From Moduliflexus sp964602655 (lineage in GTDB: Bacteria > Moduliflexota > Moduliflexia > Moduliflexales > Moduliflexaceae): a stretch of 64,000 nucleotides of DNA. Shown here piece by piece: positions 44,960-53,006 of the stretch. Under the pieces are notes generated by a model that was given only the letters and a program-made list of their open reading frames with translations, had not been told where the DNA came from and did not search any database. The position numbers and the translations under genes are program-made. The stretch spans positions 1-64,000 of the forward strand of contig CAZRSF010000019.1 in NCBI GenBank assembly GCA_964602655.1, read 5' to 3'. The stretch's first letter is position 1. Each line of letters opens with the position of its first letter.

Positions 44960-46021
44960 ATGAAACAGTATAATATCGCCGTGATTCCGGGCGACGGAAC
45001 CGGCGCGGAGGTCGTGCGCGAAGGCATGAAAGTGTTGGACGCCGCCTGCGCGAAATATGATGTGAAATTGAATTATCAGACCTACGATTTCGGCGGCGAG
45101 CGCTACATGCGAACTGGCGAATTGCTGCCGCAGAGCGCGATTGACGAACTGCGGAAATCCGACGCGATCTTTCTCGGCGCGATTGGGCATCCCGATGTGA
45201 AACCGGGCATTTTGGAAAAAGGAATTCTGCTGACGATGCGCTTCGCGTTGGATCAATATATCAACCTGCGCCCGGTCAAGCTCTATCCGAACGTCTATAC
45301 GCCGATCAAAGACAAAGGCCCGGCGGAAATAGACTTCGTCATCGTGCGGGAAAATACCGGCAGCATCTACACCGGCATCGGCGGCACGGTCGCCAAAGGC
45401 ACGCCGGACGAAGTGACGACGCAGGTGATGATGTACACGCGCAAACAGGTGGAACGCTGCGTCCGCTACGCCTACGAATTCACGAAAAAGCGCAACAAGC
45501 GCAATACCCTGACCCTTGCGCATAAAACCAACGTCTTGACCGATTGCGGCGATCTCTGGTTTCGCGTCCACGAAGAAGTCGGCGCAAAAGACTATCCTGA
45601 GATCAAGCGCGAATACAACAACGTGGACGCCGTGACGATGTGGATGGTGAAAAACCCGGAATGGTTCGACGTGATCGTGACCGAAAACATGTTCGGCGAC
45701 ATCATCACCGACCTCGGCGCAATGATTCAGGGCGGCATGGGAATCGCGGCAGGCGGCAACATCAACCCCGAAGGCGTCTCGATGTTCGAGCCGATTGGCG
45801 GGTCAGCGCCGAAATATACCGGTTTGAACGTGATTAACCCGCTCGCGTCCATTTGTTCGGGCGGCATGATGATGGAAACGCTGAAAGAAGACGCCGTCGC
45901 AAAGGCGATTGACTCCGCCGTCACGAAAGCCCTCGAATCCGGCAAAATCAAAAGCCTCGCCGCCGGAAAAATGGGCATGGGCACTCGCGAAATCGGCGAT
46001 CTGATTGCGTCGCTCGTATAA
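44960..46021 (+). CDS. leuB: 3-isopropylmalate dehydrogenase LeuB
   Basis: A 353-residue NAD-dependent decarboxylating dehydrogenase of leucine synthesis. It shows IAVIPGDGTGAEVVREGMKV, the metal/substrate region IVTENMFGDIITDLGAMIQ, and the NAD site EPIGGSAPKYTGLNVINPLA. The isocitrate/isopropylmalate family is certain; LeuB is preferred over isocitrate or tartrate dehydrogenase because the ilv genes follow. GGAGGG is 9 nt upstream. Confidence 0.85.
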   Translation: MKQYNIAVIPGDGTGAEVVREGMKVLDAACAKYDVKLNYQTYDFGGERYMRTGELLPQSAIDELRKSDAIFLGAIGHPDVKPGILEKGILLTMRFALDQYINLRPVKLYPNVYTPIKDKGPAEIDFVIVRENTGSIYTGIGGTVAKGTPDEVTTQVMMYTRKQVERCVRYAYEFTKKRNKRNTLTLAHKTNVLTDCGDLWFRVHEEVGAKDYPEIKREYNNVDAVTMWMVKNPEWFDVIVTENMFGDIITDLGAMIQGGMGIAAGGNINPEGVSMFEPIGGSAPKYTGLNVINPLASICSGGMMMETLKEDAVAKAIDSAVTKALESGKIKSLAAGKMGMGTREIGDLIASLV

Positions 46022-46036
46022 CGTCGCTCATCATGA

Positions 46037-46078
46037 AAATGACACGGAGAACGCCTTCTCAGCAGAACCGTGTCATTT
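46037..46078 (+). terminator. Terminator-like hairpin after leuB
   Basis: Perfect 11-bp stem AAATGACACGG/CCGTGTCATTT with a 20-nt loop, 16 nt after leuB. A T-rich stretch follows only after CCCCCTCTAC, so strength is uncertain. Confidence 0.5.
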
Positions 46079-46148
46079 CCCCCTCTACTTTTTTCTCAAT
46101 TCCAATCCGATTTTTGTTTGACAAAATAAAGAAGAGACTCCTAAAAGT

Positions 46149-46181
46149 CCCTCTATCATCAAGATAGACAATTATAGAGGG
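46149..46181. promoter_or_regulatory. Inverted repeat before DUF433 gene
   Basis: CCCTCTAT (46149-46156) and ATAGAGGG (46174-46181), just upstream of the start; could be an operator. TTGACA at 46118-46123 lies further upstream, with a weak TAAAAG at 18 nt. Confidence 0.35.
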
Positions 46182-46190
46182 CGAGAGATT

Positions 46191-46529
46191 ATGACAGCCT
46201 TACAAGAAGTCGAAAGATTGGCGCTTGCGCTGACTCCATCAGAAAAAGCCCAAATGTTACAGTGGATTGTCCGAGACATGGGAAACGCCTTTCCCGGAAT
46301 CGAAAGCCGACCCGGCATCTGTGGCGGCGTTCCGTGTGTCGCGCACACCAGAATCCCGGTCTGGTTAGTCGCGCAGGCTCGTTTAGCAGGCATATCGGAC
46401 ATAGACATTTTGCGTTCCTATCCGACGTTACGCGCAGAAGATTTAGCCAACGCCTGGGCGTATTACGGAGCGCATCGCGAAGAAATCGAACAGCAGATCA
46501 GAGAAAATCAAGAATCAATCGCTCAATAA
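46191..46529 (+). CDS. DUF433 domain protein
   Basis: A 112-residue protein. A helical N-terminus precedes the DUF433 core: PGICGGVPCVAHTRIPVWLV, then LAGISDIDILRSYPTLRAED and LANAWAYY. DUF433 proteins have a winged-helix fold and often act as antitoxins with a PIN-like toxin, but no toxin gene follows here. Start at ATG 46191. Confidence 0.88.
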   Translation: MTALQEVERLALALTPSEKAQMLQWIVRDMGNAFPGIESRPGICGGVPCVAHTRIPVWLVAQARLAGISDIDILRSYPTLRAEDLANAWAYYGAHREEIEQQIRENQESIAQ

Positions 46530-46606
46530 TCGCACGAATTTGCTTCAATCCGCCGCATTTCCATTATCCGCCCCCGATTTTTTCTCAGGGTCTTCAGAAT
46601 TTTCGC

Positions 46607-46634
46607 TTGACAAAATCAGAAGCGGGAACATAAC
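46607..46634 (+). promoter_or_regulatory. Candidate promoter of the DUF465 gene
   Basis: TTGACA (46607-46612) with CATAAC (46629-46634) at 16 nt. The -10 is poor. Confidence 0.35.
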
Positions 46635-46701
46635 ACGTAAGTGATTCATCTTACAGAAGACTCGGAGCAATGTATAACCAGAATAACGAAGGAGGAGTCT
46701 C

Positions 46702-46950
46702 ATGTCATCTGTCACTGTATCTTTCGAAGACGCCAAAGAGATATTGAAAAACGAGAATGACGAGTTTGCGCGAGTGTACCGCAAACATCGCGAATTGGAC
46801 GAACGCATCGCTCATCTTGAAGAGCAACGCTTTTTGACGCCGGAAGAGGAAGTCGAGGAAAAACAGCTCAAGGTAGATAAACTGCATCTGAAAGATAAGA
46901 TGGCGGAAATGGTGAAAGAATATCAGGATACCCACAGCGCCAGTCAGTGA
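46702..46950 (+). CDS. DUF465 (YdcH-like) small coiled-coil protein
   Basis: An 82-residue, highly charged helical protein with the DUF465 pattern (FARVYRKHRELDERIAHLEE, then LKVDKLHLKDKMAEMV). Function unknown. A strong AAGGAGGAG precedes ATG 46702, and a clear terminator follows, so it is a single-gene unit with high translation potential. Confidence 0.88.
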   Translation: MSSVTVSFEDAKEILKNENDEFARVYRKHRELDERIAHLEEQRFLTPEEEVEEKQLKVDKLHLKDKMAEMVKEYQDTHSASQ

Positions 46951-46982
46951 GACTGACAGCGGCGATTCTGATCCGATTTTTC

Positions 46983-47048
46983 GACCCCGACATCATTACA
47001 TTTCAGTTGAATGGAAAACAGAGTTTTCGAATGATGTCGGGGTTTTTT
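46983..47048 (+). terminator. Intrinsic terminator after the DUF465 gene
   Basis: ACCCCGACATCATT (46983-46996) pairs with AATGATGTCGGGGT (47029-47042), followed by a T-run. The 32-nt loop is larger than usual. Confidence 0.75.
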
Positions 47049-47132
47049 TATGCACACGACAACCGAATCGGGCGCATGGAATGATGAAGTTGAGTATGCC
47101 TTCATTACGCCATGTTTCGGATGATTGCACCT

Positions 47133-48818
47133 ATGAAAATGACAGGGGCGCGTATCTTATTAGAGTGTTGGAAGCGCGAAGGGGTGGAGTTGGTGTTCGG
47201 CTACCCCGGCGCGGTCATCTTATCGTTGCATGACCAGATCGAAGAATACGGCATTCGCTACGTGTTAGTACGCCACGAGCAAGGCGCGATTCACGCCGCG
47301 ACCGGCTACGCTCGCGCAACCGGCAAAGTCGGCGTCTGCCTCGTCACATCCGGGCCGGGCGCGACCAATATCGTGACCGGCGTGGCGGATGCGTTCATGG
47401 ATTCCGTGCCGGTGGTCGCCTTTACCGGCCAGGTGCCGCGCCTGATGATCGGCAACGACGCCTTTCAGGAGGTGGATATCGTCGGCATTACGCGGTCAGT
47501 CACCAAACACAGTTATTTAGTCAAAGAGGTCAACGACTTTGCGATGACGGTGCGTTCGGCGTTCCATATTGCCCGCACAGGCCGCCCCGGCCCGGTGTTG
47601 GTGGATATGCCGAAAGACATTCTGACCGGCGAAACAGAATTCGTGTACCCGGAAGAGGTCAAGATTCGCGGCTACAACCCGAATTATTACGGCAACGCCC
47701 GGCAGATTACGCGAGCAGCGGACGCGATCAAAGCGGCGAAACGCCCGGTGGCCTACACTGGGGGCGGCGTGATCTCCTCGAACGCGGCGGAACAATTAAA
47801 AGAATTTATTCAGAAAACCAATATGCCCATTACCTCCACATTGATGGGCATGGGCGGTTTTCCCACAGATGATTCGCGTTTTCTTGGCATGTTAGGGATG
47901 CACGGCACGCAATACGCCAACCTCGCCGTGACAGGCTGCGATCTGCTCGTCGCCATCGGTTCGCGCTTCGATGATCGTGTGACCGGCAATTTGAAGGCGT
48001 TTGCGCCGGATGCGACCATCATTCATATGGATATAGACCCCTCGGCCATCAGCAAAACGATTAAAGTGGATATTCCGATTGTCGGCGACATTAAAAATGT
48101 GCTGGTCGAACTGAATAAGGTTGTCCAGGGCGGCGATTACGCCGATTGGCACAAGCAGATTGCAACCTGGAAAGCGGAAAAGCCGTTGACGTATAAAAAA
48201 GTCGCGGGACAAATCAAGCCGCAGGAAATTGTGGAAACCATTGCCGAATTGACGAAAGGTGAGGCGATTATCACGACCGAAGTCGGTCAGCATCAGATGT
48301 GGGCGTGCTTATTCGGCGTCTATCGCCATCCGCGCACGTTCATCTCGTCCGGCGGACTCGGCGTGATGGGCTTTGGCTTTCCGGCGGCTATCGGCGCGCA
48401 GGCGGGCTGCCCCGATAAACTCGTGATCGATATTGCCGGGGACGGCAGTTTTCAGATGGTGTCGCAAGAGCTTGCGACCGCTGTCTGCGGCGACTTTCCG
48501 GTCAAAATCGTGATCTGCAATAACGGGCATCTCGGCATGATCCGGCAATGGCAAGACCTCTTTTTCGGCGAGCGGCTCTGCCATTCCTGCCTGAAACATT
48601 CCAGCGGTCAATATTTCCCGGATTTCGTCAAATTGGCCGAAGCGTATGGCGCGGTCGGCATTCGCATCAGCGATCCGACGGAATTGCGCTCGAAATTGCA
48701 AGAAGCGTTTGCGACTCCCGGCCCTGTGTTAGTTGATGTATTGGTGAATGAAGAAGAAAAAGTGTATCCGATGGTGCCCGCAGGCGCAGGCATCGCGGAC
48801 ATGCTGCTCGAATCGTAG
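47133..48818 (+). CDS. ilvB: Acetolactate synthase large subunit, copy 1
   Basis: A 561-residue ThDP enzyme condensing pyruvate to acetolactate, the first common step of valine and leucine synthesis. Seen are the catalytic Glu in YVLVRHEQGAIHAATGYARA, the FAD region, and the ThDP motif GDGSFQMVSQELATAV...CNN. The N-terminal loop reads GYPGAVIL, one residue shorter than the usual GYPGGAV. Start ATG 47133 is chosen by family (MKMTGARIL); 47112 is the alternative, and no SD is seen. A second full copy follows 16 nt downstream. Confidence 0.93.
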   Translation: MKMTGARILLECWKREGVELVFGYPGAVILSLHDQIEEYGIRYVLVRHEQGAIHAATGYARATGKVGVCLVTSGPGATNIVTGVADAFMDSVPVVAFTGQVPRLMIGNDAFQEVDIVGITRSVTKHSYLVKEVNDFAMTVRSAFHIARTGRPGPVLVDMPKDILTGETEFVYPEEVKIRGYNPNYYGNARQITRAADAIKAAKRPVAYTGGGVISSNAAEQLKEFIQKTNMPITSTLMGMGGFPTDDSRFLGMLGMHGTQYANLAVTGCDLLVAIGSRFDDRVTGNLKAFAPDATIIHMDIDPSAISKTIKVDIPIVGDIKNVLVELNKVVQGGDYADWHKQIATWKAEKPLTYKKVAGQIKPQEIVETIAELTKGEAIITTEVGQHQMWACLFGVYRHPRTFISSGGLGVMGFGFPAAIGAQAGCPDKLVIDIAGDGSFQMVSQELATAVCGDFPVKIVICNNGHLGMIRQWQDLFFGERLCHSCLKHSSGQYFPDFVKLAEAYGAVGIRISDPTELRSKLQEAFATPGPVLVDVLVNEEEKVYPMVPAGAGIADMLLES

Positions 48819-48834
48819 CATTGGAGGGACAATC

Positions 48835-50520
48835 ATGAAAATTACCGGTTCCGAACTGGTTATGCAGTTATTGAAAAAACAGGGGGTCGATCTGATTTTC
48901 GGCTATCCCGGCGGGGCGATCATGCCGATTTACGATAGTCTGTATCAGTGCGGCATCAAGCATATTTTGACGCGCCACGAACAAGGCGCATGTCATGCGG
49001 CGGATGCCTACGCCAGAGTCACCGGCAGGCCGGGTGTCGTGTTCGCGACATCCGGCCCTGGCGCGACGAACCTCGTGACGGGATTGGCAAATGCGCTGCT
49101 CGATTCGATTCCATTAGTGGCGATTACCGGGCAGGTCACGACCCGATCCATCGGCACGGACGCCTTTCAAGAAGCGGATATTTACGGCATTACGATTCCG
49201 GTCACGAAATATAACTATTTGGTCAAAAACGTTGCCCTCTTGCCGGAAACATTTGCCGAAGCGTTTTACATTGCCACGACCGGACGCCCCGGTCCGGTCT
49301 TGATTGATATTCCGAAAGACGTGCAATTTGCGTCCATCGAATACGATCCTGAGGCGGACATCGCGATTCCGCTGCTGAAATATAAACCAGAGCCGCAGCA
49401 TCATTATGACAAAATGTTGGATAAAGTCGTGGCGCTGCTCGAAACCGCCGAGCGTCCCGTATTGTATGTCGGCGGCGGCTGCGCCCTGTCCGGCGCGGCG
49501 GAGGAAGTGCGGCAGCTTGCGCGGCAGGCCAATCTTCCGACGACAACGACGCTGATGGGGTTGGGCGAATTTCCCGGCGACGATCCGCTCTTTTTAGGAA
49601 TGCCGGGGATGCACGGCACGCGCTACGCGAACGAAGCGATTGATCAAGCCGACCTGCTGATTTCCGCTGGCGCGCGGTTCGATGATCGCGTCACCGGCGA
49701 CGTGTCGAAATTCGCCACGCGCGCCAAAATCGTCCACATAGACATTGATCCCGCCGAACATGGCAAAGTCATCCATCCGCATTTTGCGCTTGTCGGCAAT
49801 TTGAAAGCCGTGCTGCGGCAGTTAATCGAACGGATGAACGGCATGACGTTCGCGCCGCGAACCGCCTGGATGGAGCAAATCGCGGCCTGGAAACAGCAAT
49901 ATCCGTTGGCATACACGATGAACGACAATGCCATCAAGCCGCAATACGTGCTTGAACAGATTTCCGAAATCACGCAAGGCGAGGCGATTATCACGACCGG
50001 CGTGGGGCAGCATCAAATGTGGGCGGCGCAATATAGCTGCATCACACATCCGCGCAGTTGGGTGACGTCAGGCGGACTCGGCACGATGGGATTTTGCGTT
50101 CCTTCGGCCATCGGGGCGCAGCTTGGGCAGCCGAACCGGCAGGTCGTCTGCATTACCGGCGACGGCAGTTTTCAGATGAATATTCAGGAACTCGCGACAG
50201 CGGCGTATCATAAAATTCCGATCAAAATTTTTCTGTTCGACAACGGCTATTTAGGCATGGTGCGGCAATGGCAGGAGTTCTTTTTCGACCGGCGCTATTC
50301 CGAGACCTATCTTGAAACCGGCAATCCCGATTTCGTCGCGATTGCGAAAGGCTATGGCCTGAGCGCGCTGAAAATTACGAAACCGGATGAAGTTATCCCG
50401 GCGATTCACAAAGCGCTGGACACTCCGGGTCCCGTGTTGGTGCATTGTCTCGTCGAAAAAGAAGAAAATGTCTATCCCATGATTCCGTCAGGAAAAACGG
50501 TGCATGAGACCATCGGCTAA
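48835..50520 (+). CDS. ilvB: Acetolactate synthase large subunit, copy 2
   Basis: A 561-residue paralogue with a regular N-terminus (GYPGGAIMPIYDSLYQ), catalytic Glu in HILTRHEQGACHAADAYARV, and ThDP motif GDGSFQMNIQELATAA...DN. GGAGGG is 7 nt before ATG 48835. The two large-subunit genes are in tandem, ahead of two small-subunit genes, so each may pair with its own regulator or both may join one holoenzyme. Confidence 0.95.
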   Translation: MKITGSELVMQLLKKQGVDLIFGYPGGAIMPIYDSLYQCGIKHILTRHEQGACHAADAYARVTGRPGVVFATSGPGATNLVTGLANALLDSIPLVAITGQVTTRSIGTDAFQEADIYGITIPVTKYNYLVKNVALLPETFAEAFYIATTGRPGPVLIDIPKDVQFASIEYDPEADIAIPLLKYKPEPQHHYDKMLDKVVALLETAERPVLYVGGGCALSGAAEEVRQLARQANLPTTTTLMGLGEFPGDDPLFLGMPGMHGTRYANEAIDQADLLISAGARFDDRVTGDVSKFATRAKIVHIDIDPAEHGKVIHPHFALVGNLKAVLRQLIERMNGMTFAPRTAWMEQIAAWKQQYPLAYTMNDNAIKPQYVLEQISEITQGEAIITTGVGQHQMWAAQYSCITHPRSWVTSGGLGTMGFCVPSAIGAQLGQPNRQVVCITGDGSFQMNIQELATAAYHKIPIKIFLFDNGYLGMVRQWQEFFFDRRYSETYLETGNPDFVAIAKGYGLSALKITKPDEVIPAIHKALDTPGPVLVHCLVEKEENVYPMIPSGKTVHETIG

Positions 50521-50541
50521 CTCAATATGGAGGATGTGCGT

Positions 50542-51072
50542 ATGAATCAAGAACCGATTGTTCACGAACCCGAAGTCCGGCAATATACGCTCTCGATGCT
50601 TGTCAGAAACCACGCCGGCGTGCTCTCCCACGTCGCAGGGCTGTTTACGCGGCGCGGCTATAATATCGAAAGCATTTCTGCGGGGATCACCGAAAACCCC
50701 GACATCACCCGGATTACGATTGTCGTCACCGGCGATCATCGCATTTTGGAGCAGGTTGTCAAACAATGCCAGAAATTGGTGGATGTCATCAGGGTCAAAG
50801 CCCTGAAACATAACGAAGCCGTTGCGCGGGAATTGGCGATCATTGCCGTGAAAGCCTCTTTGGAAACTCGTTCCAAAATTATCGAAATCGCCGATGTGTT
50901 TAACGCGAAAATCGTGGACATGGCCGAAGATGCGATTATGCTTGAGGTCACGGGCAATGCGCGTCAGATCAATTCGATTATTAATCTCCTTTCACCCTTC
51001 GGCATCGAAGAGATGGGACGCACTGGCGTGGTCGCGCTCCAATTTCGGAGCAAAATCGCGCCGATTTATTGA
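50542..51072 (+). CDS. ilvN: Acetolactate synthase small subunit, copy 1
   Basis: A 176-residue regulatory subunit. The N-terminal ACT domain (LSMLVRNHAGVLSHVAGLFT, GYNIESISAG) senses valine in this family, and the C-terminal ALS_ss_C half follows (ARELAIIAVKASLETRSKII, GIEEMGRTGVVAL). ATG 50542 has GGAGG upstream. A 15-residue hydrophilic N-terminal lead precedes the ACT domain. Confidence 0.94.
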   Translation: MNQEPIVHEPEVRQYTLSMLVRNHAGVLSHVAGLFTRRGYNIESISAGITENPDITRITIVVTGDHRILEQVVKQCQKLVDVIRVKALKHNEAVARELAIIAVKASLETRSKIIEIADVFNAKIVDMAEDAIMLEVTGNARQINSIINLLSPFGIEEMGRTGVVALQFRSKIAPIY

Positions 51073-51076
51073 ACTC

Positions 51077-51109
51077 AACCCTGCCAGGGTTCGAAACCCT
51101 GACAGGGTT
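51077..51109. repeat. 33-nt dyad repeat
   Basis: AACCCTGCCAGGGTTCGAAA then CCCTGACAGGGTT, between the two ilvN genes, 4 nt after the first. Confidence 0.85.
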
Positions 51110-51164
51110 CAATGGATATGTCACAGATGTAACATGTTATATCTATGACGCATAAAAAAACCCC

Positions 51165-51659
51165 ATGAGACATACGATCAGCGTGTTAGTGGAGAATAAA
51201 TTCGGCGTGTTAGCTCGCGTGGCCGGGCTGTTCAGCGCAAAGGGCTACAACATCGAAAGCCTGTCGGTCGGCGAAACCACCGATCCGGAAGTGTCGCGCA
51301 TGACGATTATCGTGAGCGGCGATGAAATGATTGTGGAACAGATTATCAAGCAATTACGCCGCTTGATTGATATTATCAAAGTCAGCGATTTGACGGATCG
51401 AACGTATATCGAGCGAGAAATGGTGCTGCTCAAAGTCAACGCCGAACCGACGACGCGGTCAGAACTGCTCAATATTGTTGACATTTTTCGCGGAAAAATT
51501 GTTGACGTATCCCTCAAAGAATTTACGGTTGAACTGACTGGCGAAGAGGGGAAAATCAACGCGTTTATTACGATGTTGACCCCGTTCGGCATCAAAGAAA
51601 TTGCCAGAACCGGCAAGGTCGCGATGCTGCGAGGCTTGCAGTCGAATCAGCCAGCCTGA
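51165..51659 (+). CDS. ilvN: Acetolactate synthase small subunit, copy 2
   Basis: A 164-residue regulatory subunit with an ACT domain (ISVLVENKFGVLARVAGLFS, GYNIESLSVG) and ALS_ss_C region (FGIKEIARTGKVAM). It is the canonical length of IlvN/IlvH. No SD is seen before ATG 51165 (AAAAAAACCCC), unlike copy 1, so expression may be weaker or differently controlled. A half copy of the 33-nt dyad follows (51665). Confidence 0.94.
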   Translation: MRHTISVLVENKFGVLARVAGLFSAKGYNIESLSVGETTDPEVSRMTIIVSGDEMIVEQIIKQLRRLIDIIKVSDLTDRTYIEREMVLLKVNAEPTTRSELLNIVDIFRGKIVDVSLKEFTVELTGEEGKINAFITMLTPFGIKEIARTGKVAMLRGLQSNQPA

Positions 51660-51791
51660 ACGAAAACCCTGCCAGGGTTGGTTTTAATTGTTTTCACCAC
51701 CATTTTGCCTGCCAGCGCAGGCATTTCCTGCCCGTTGACGCGGGCGTTGTTGTTCACTGACAGATACACCACTACGAGGAGGAAATGAAGT

Positions 51792-52889
51792 ATGGCGATT
51801 ATTGATTTTGGCGGAGTGAAAGAAGAAGTCATCACGCGTGAAGAATTTCCGATGGAAAAAGCTCGCGAGATATTAAAAAATGAGACGATTGCCGTGATCG
51901 GCTATGGCGTACAAGGCCCGGCGCAATCGTTGAACATGCGCGATAATGGCTTTAACGTGATTATCGGGCAATCCTCGAAATTCAAACGGGACTGGGATCG
52001 CGCCATCGCCGATGGATGGGAGCCAGGCAAAACGCTGTTCGAAATGGAAGACGCCGCCAAACGTGGCACGATCATTCAGATGCTTGTCTCCGATGCCGCG
52101 CAGCGCGCGATCTGGCCGGTCATCAAACCGTGCTTGAATCCGGGCGACGCGCTCTATTTTTCGCACGGTTTTTCGATTGTCTATAAAGATCAAACCGGCG
52201 TGATTCCGCAGAGTAATGTGGATGTGATCATGGTGGCACCAAAAGGCTCCGGCACATCCGTCCGCCGCAACTTCCTTTCTGGCGCGGGCATCAACTCCAG
52301 TTTCGCCGTCGAACAGGATTTCACCGGACGCGCTAAAGACCGTTGCCTCGCCGTCGGCATCGCCGTTGGCTCAGGCTACCTGTTCCCGACGACGTTCAAA
52401 CAAGAAGTGTTCAGCGATTTAACGGGCGAACGCGGCGTGTTGATGGGCGCGTTGGCAGGCATCATGGAAGCGCAGTATCAAGTGTTGCGGAAAAACGGCC
52501 ATTCGCCGAGCGAAGCGTTCAACGAAACCGTCGAAGAACTGACCGAAAGCTTGATTCGGCTCGTCGGCGAAAACGGCATGGACTGGATGTACTCCAACTG
52601 CTCGACCACTGCGCAGCGTGGCGCGTTGGATTGGAAACCGAAATTCAAAGCCGCCGTCCTGCCAGTCTTCGAAGATTTGTATCAGCGCGTCGCTTCGGGT
52701 GCGGAAACCGCTCGCGTGTTAGAAACTTGCGGCAAATCAACCTATCAGGAAGACCTCGGCAAAGAACTGGCTGAAATGGGCAACTCCGAAATGTGGCAAG
52801 CTGGCAAAGCGACCCGCAGCCTCCGCCCGCACGAAGCCGCCAAACAGATCACCGGCAACACGAAAGGCGTATCCGGACGCGGATATTAA
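51792..52889 (+). CDS. ilvC: Ketol-acid reductoisomerase IlvC
   Basis: A 365-residue NAD(P)H-dependent isomeroreductase for valine and isoleucine synthesis. The nucleotide site reads IAVIGYGVQGPAQSLNMRDN, not the GYGSQGHAHALNL form of common bacterial class I enzymes. VFSDLTGERGVLMGALAGIM and ENGMDWMYSNCSTTAQRGAL complete it. The VQGP loop and extra length resemble the enzymes I recall from Bacteroidetes and fungi. GAGGAGG precedes the start. Confidence 0.93.
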   Translation: MAIIDFGGVKEEVITREEFPMEKAREILKNETIAVIGYGVQGPAQSLNMRDNGFNVIIGQSSKFKRDWDRAIADGWEPGKTLFEMEDAAKRGTIIQMLVSDAAQRAIWPVIKPCLNPGDALYFSHGFSIVYKDQTGVIPQSNVDVIMVAPKGSGTSVRRNFLSGAGINSSFAVEQDFTGRAKDRCLAVGIAVGSGYLFPTTFKQEVFSDLTGERGVLMGALAGIMEAQYQVLRKNGHSPSEAFNETVEELTESLIRLVGENGMDWMYSNCSTTAQRGALDWKPKFKAAVLPVFEDLYQRVASGAETARVLETCGKSTYQEDLGKELAEMGNSEMWQAGKATRSLRPHEAAKQITGNTKGVSGRGY

Positions 52890-52935
52890 TCAACAGCGTT
52901 GACATAACGGCAGCGCATACGGCGGAGAGACTTAT

Positions 52936-52968
52936 AGCCCTGCCAGGGTTTCGAACCCTGGCAGGGCT
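52936..52968. repeat. 33-nt dyad repeat
   Basis: AGCCCTGCCAGGGTTTCGAA then CCCTGGCAGGGCT, between ilvC and ilvD. Confidence 0.87.
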
Positions 52969-53006
52969 GATCGTTCCCGCCGCGATGCGTTGTTGTTCTC
53001 TTCTCC

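Noticed and set aside
46191..46950. DUF433 and DUF465 genes as a toxin-antitoxin pair
   Set aside because: They are 172 nt apart with separate promoter-like elements, and DUF465 is not a toxin family.
7897..52968. 33-nt dyads considered as a CRISPR array
   Set aside because: Copies are single, far apart and lack regular spacers; no cas genes are present.
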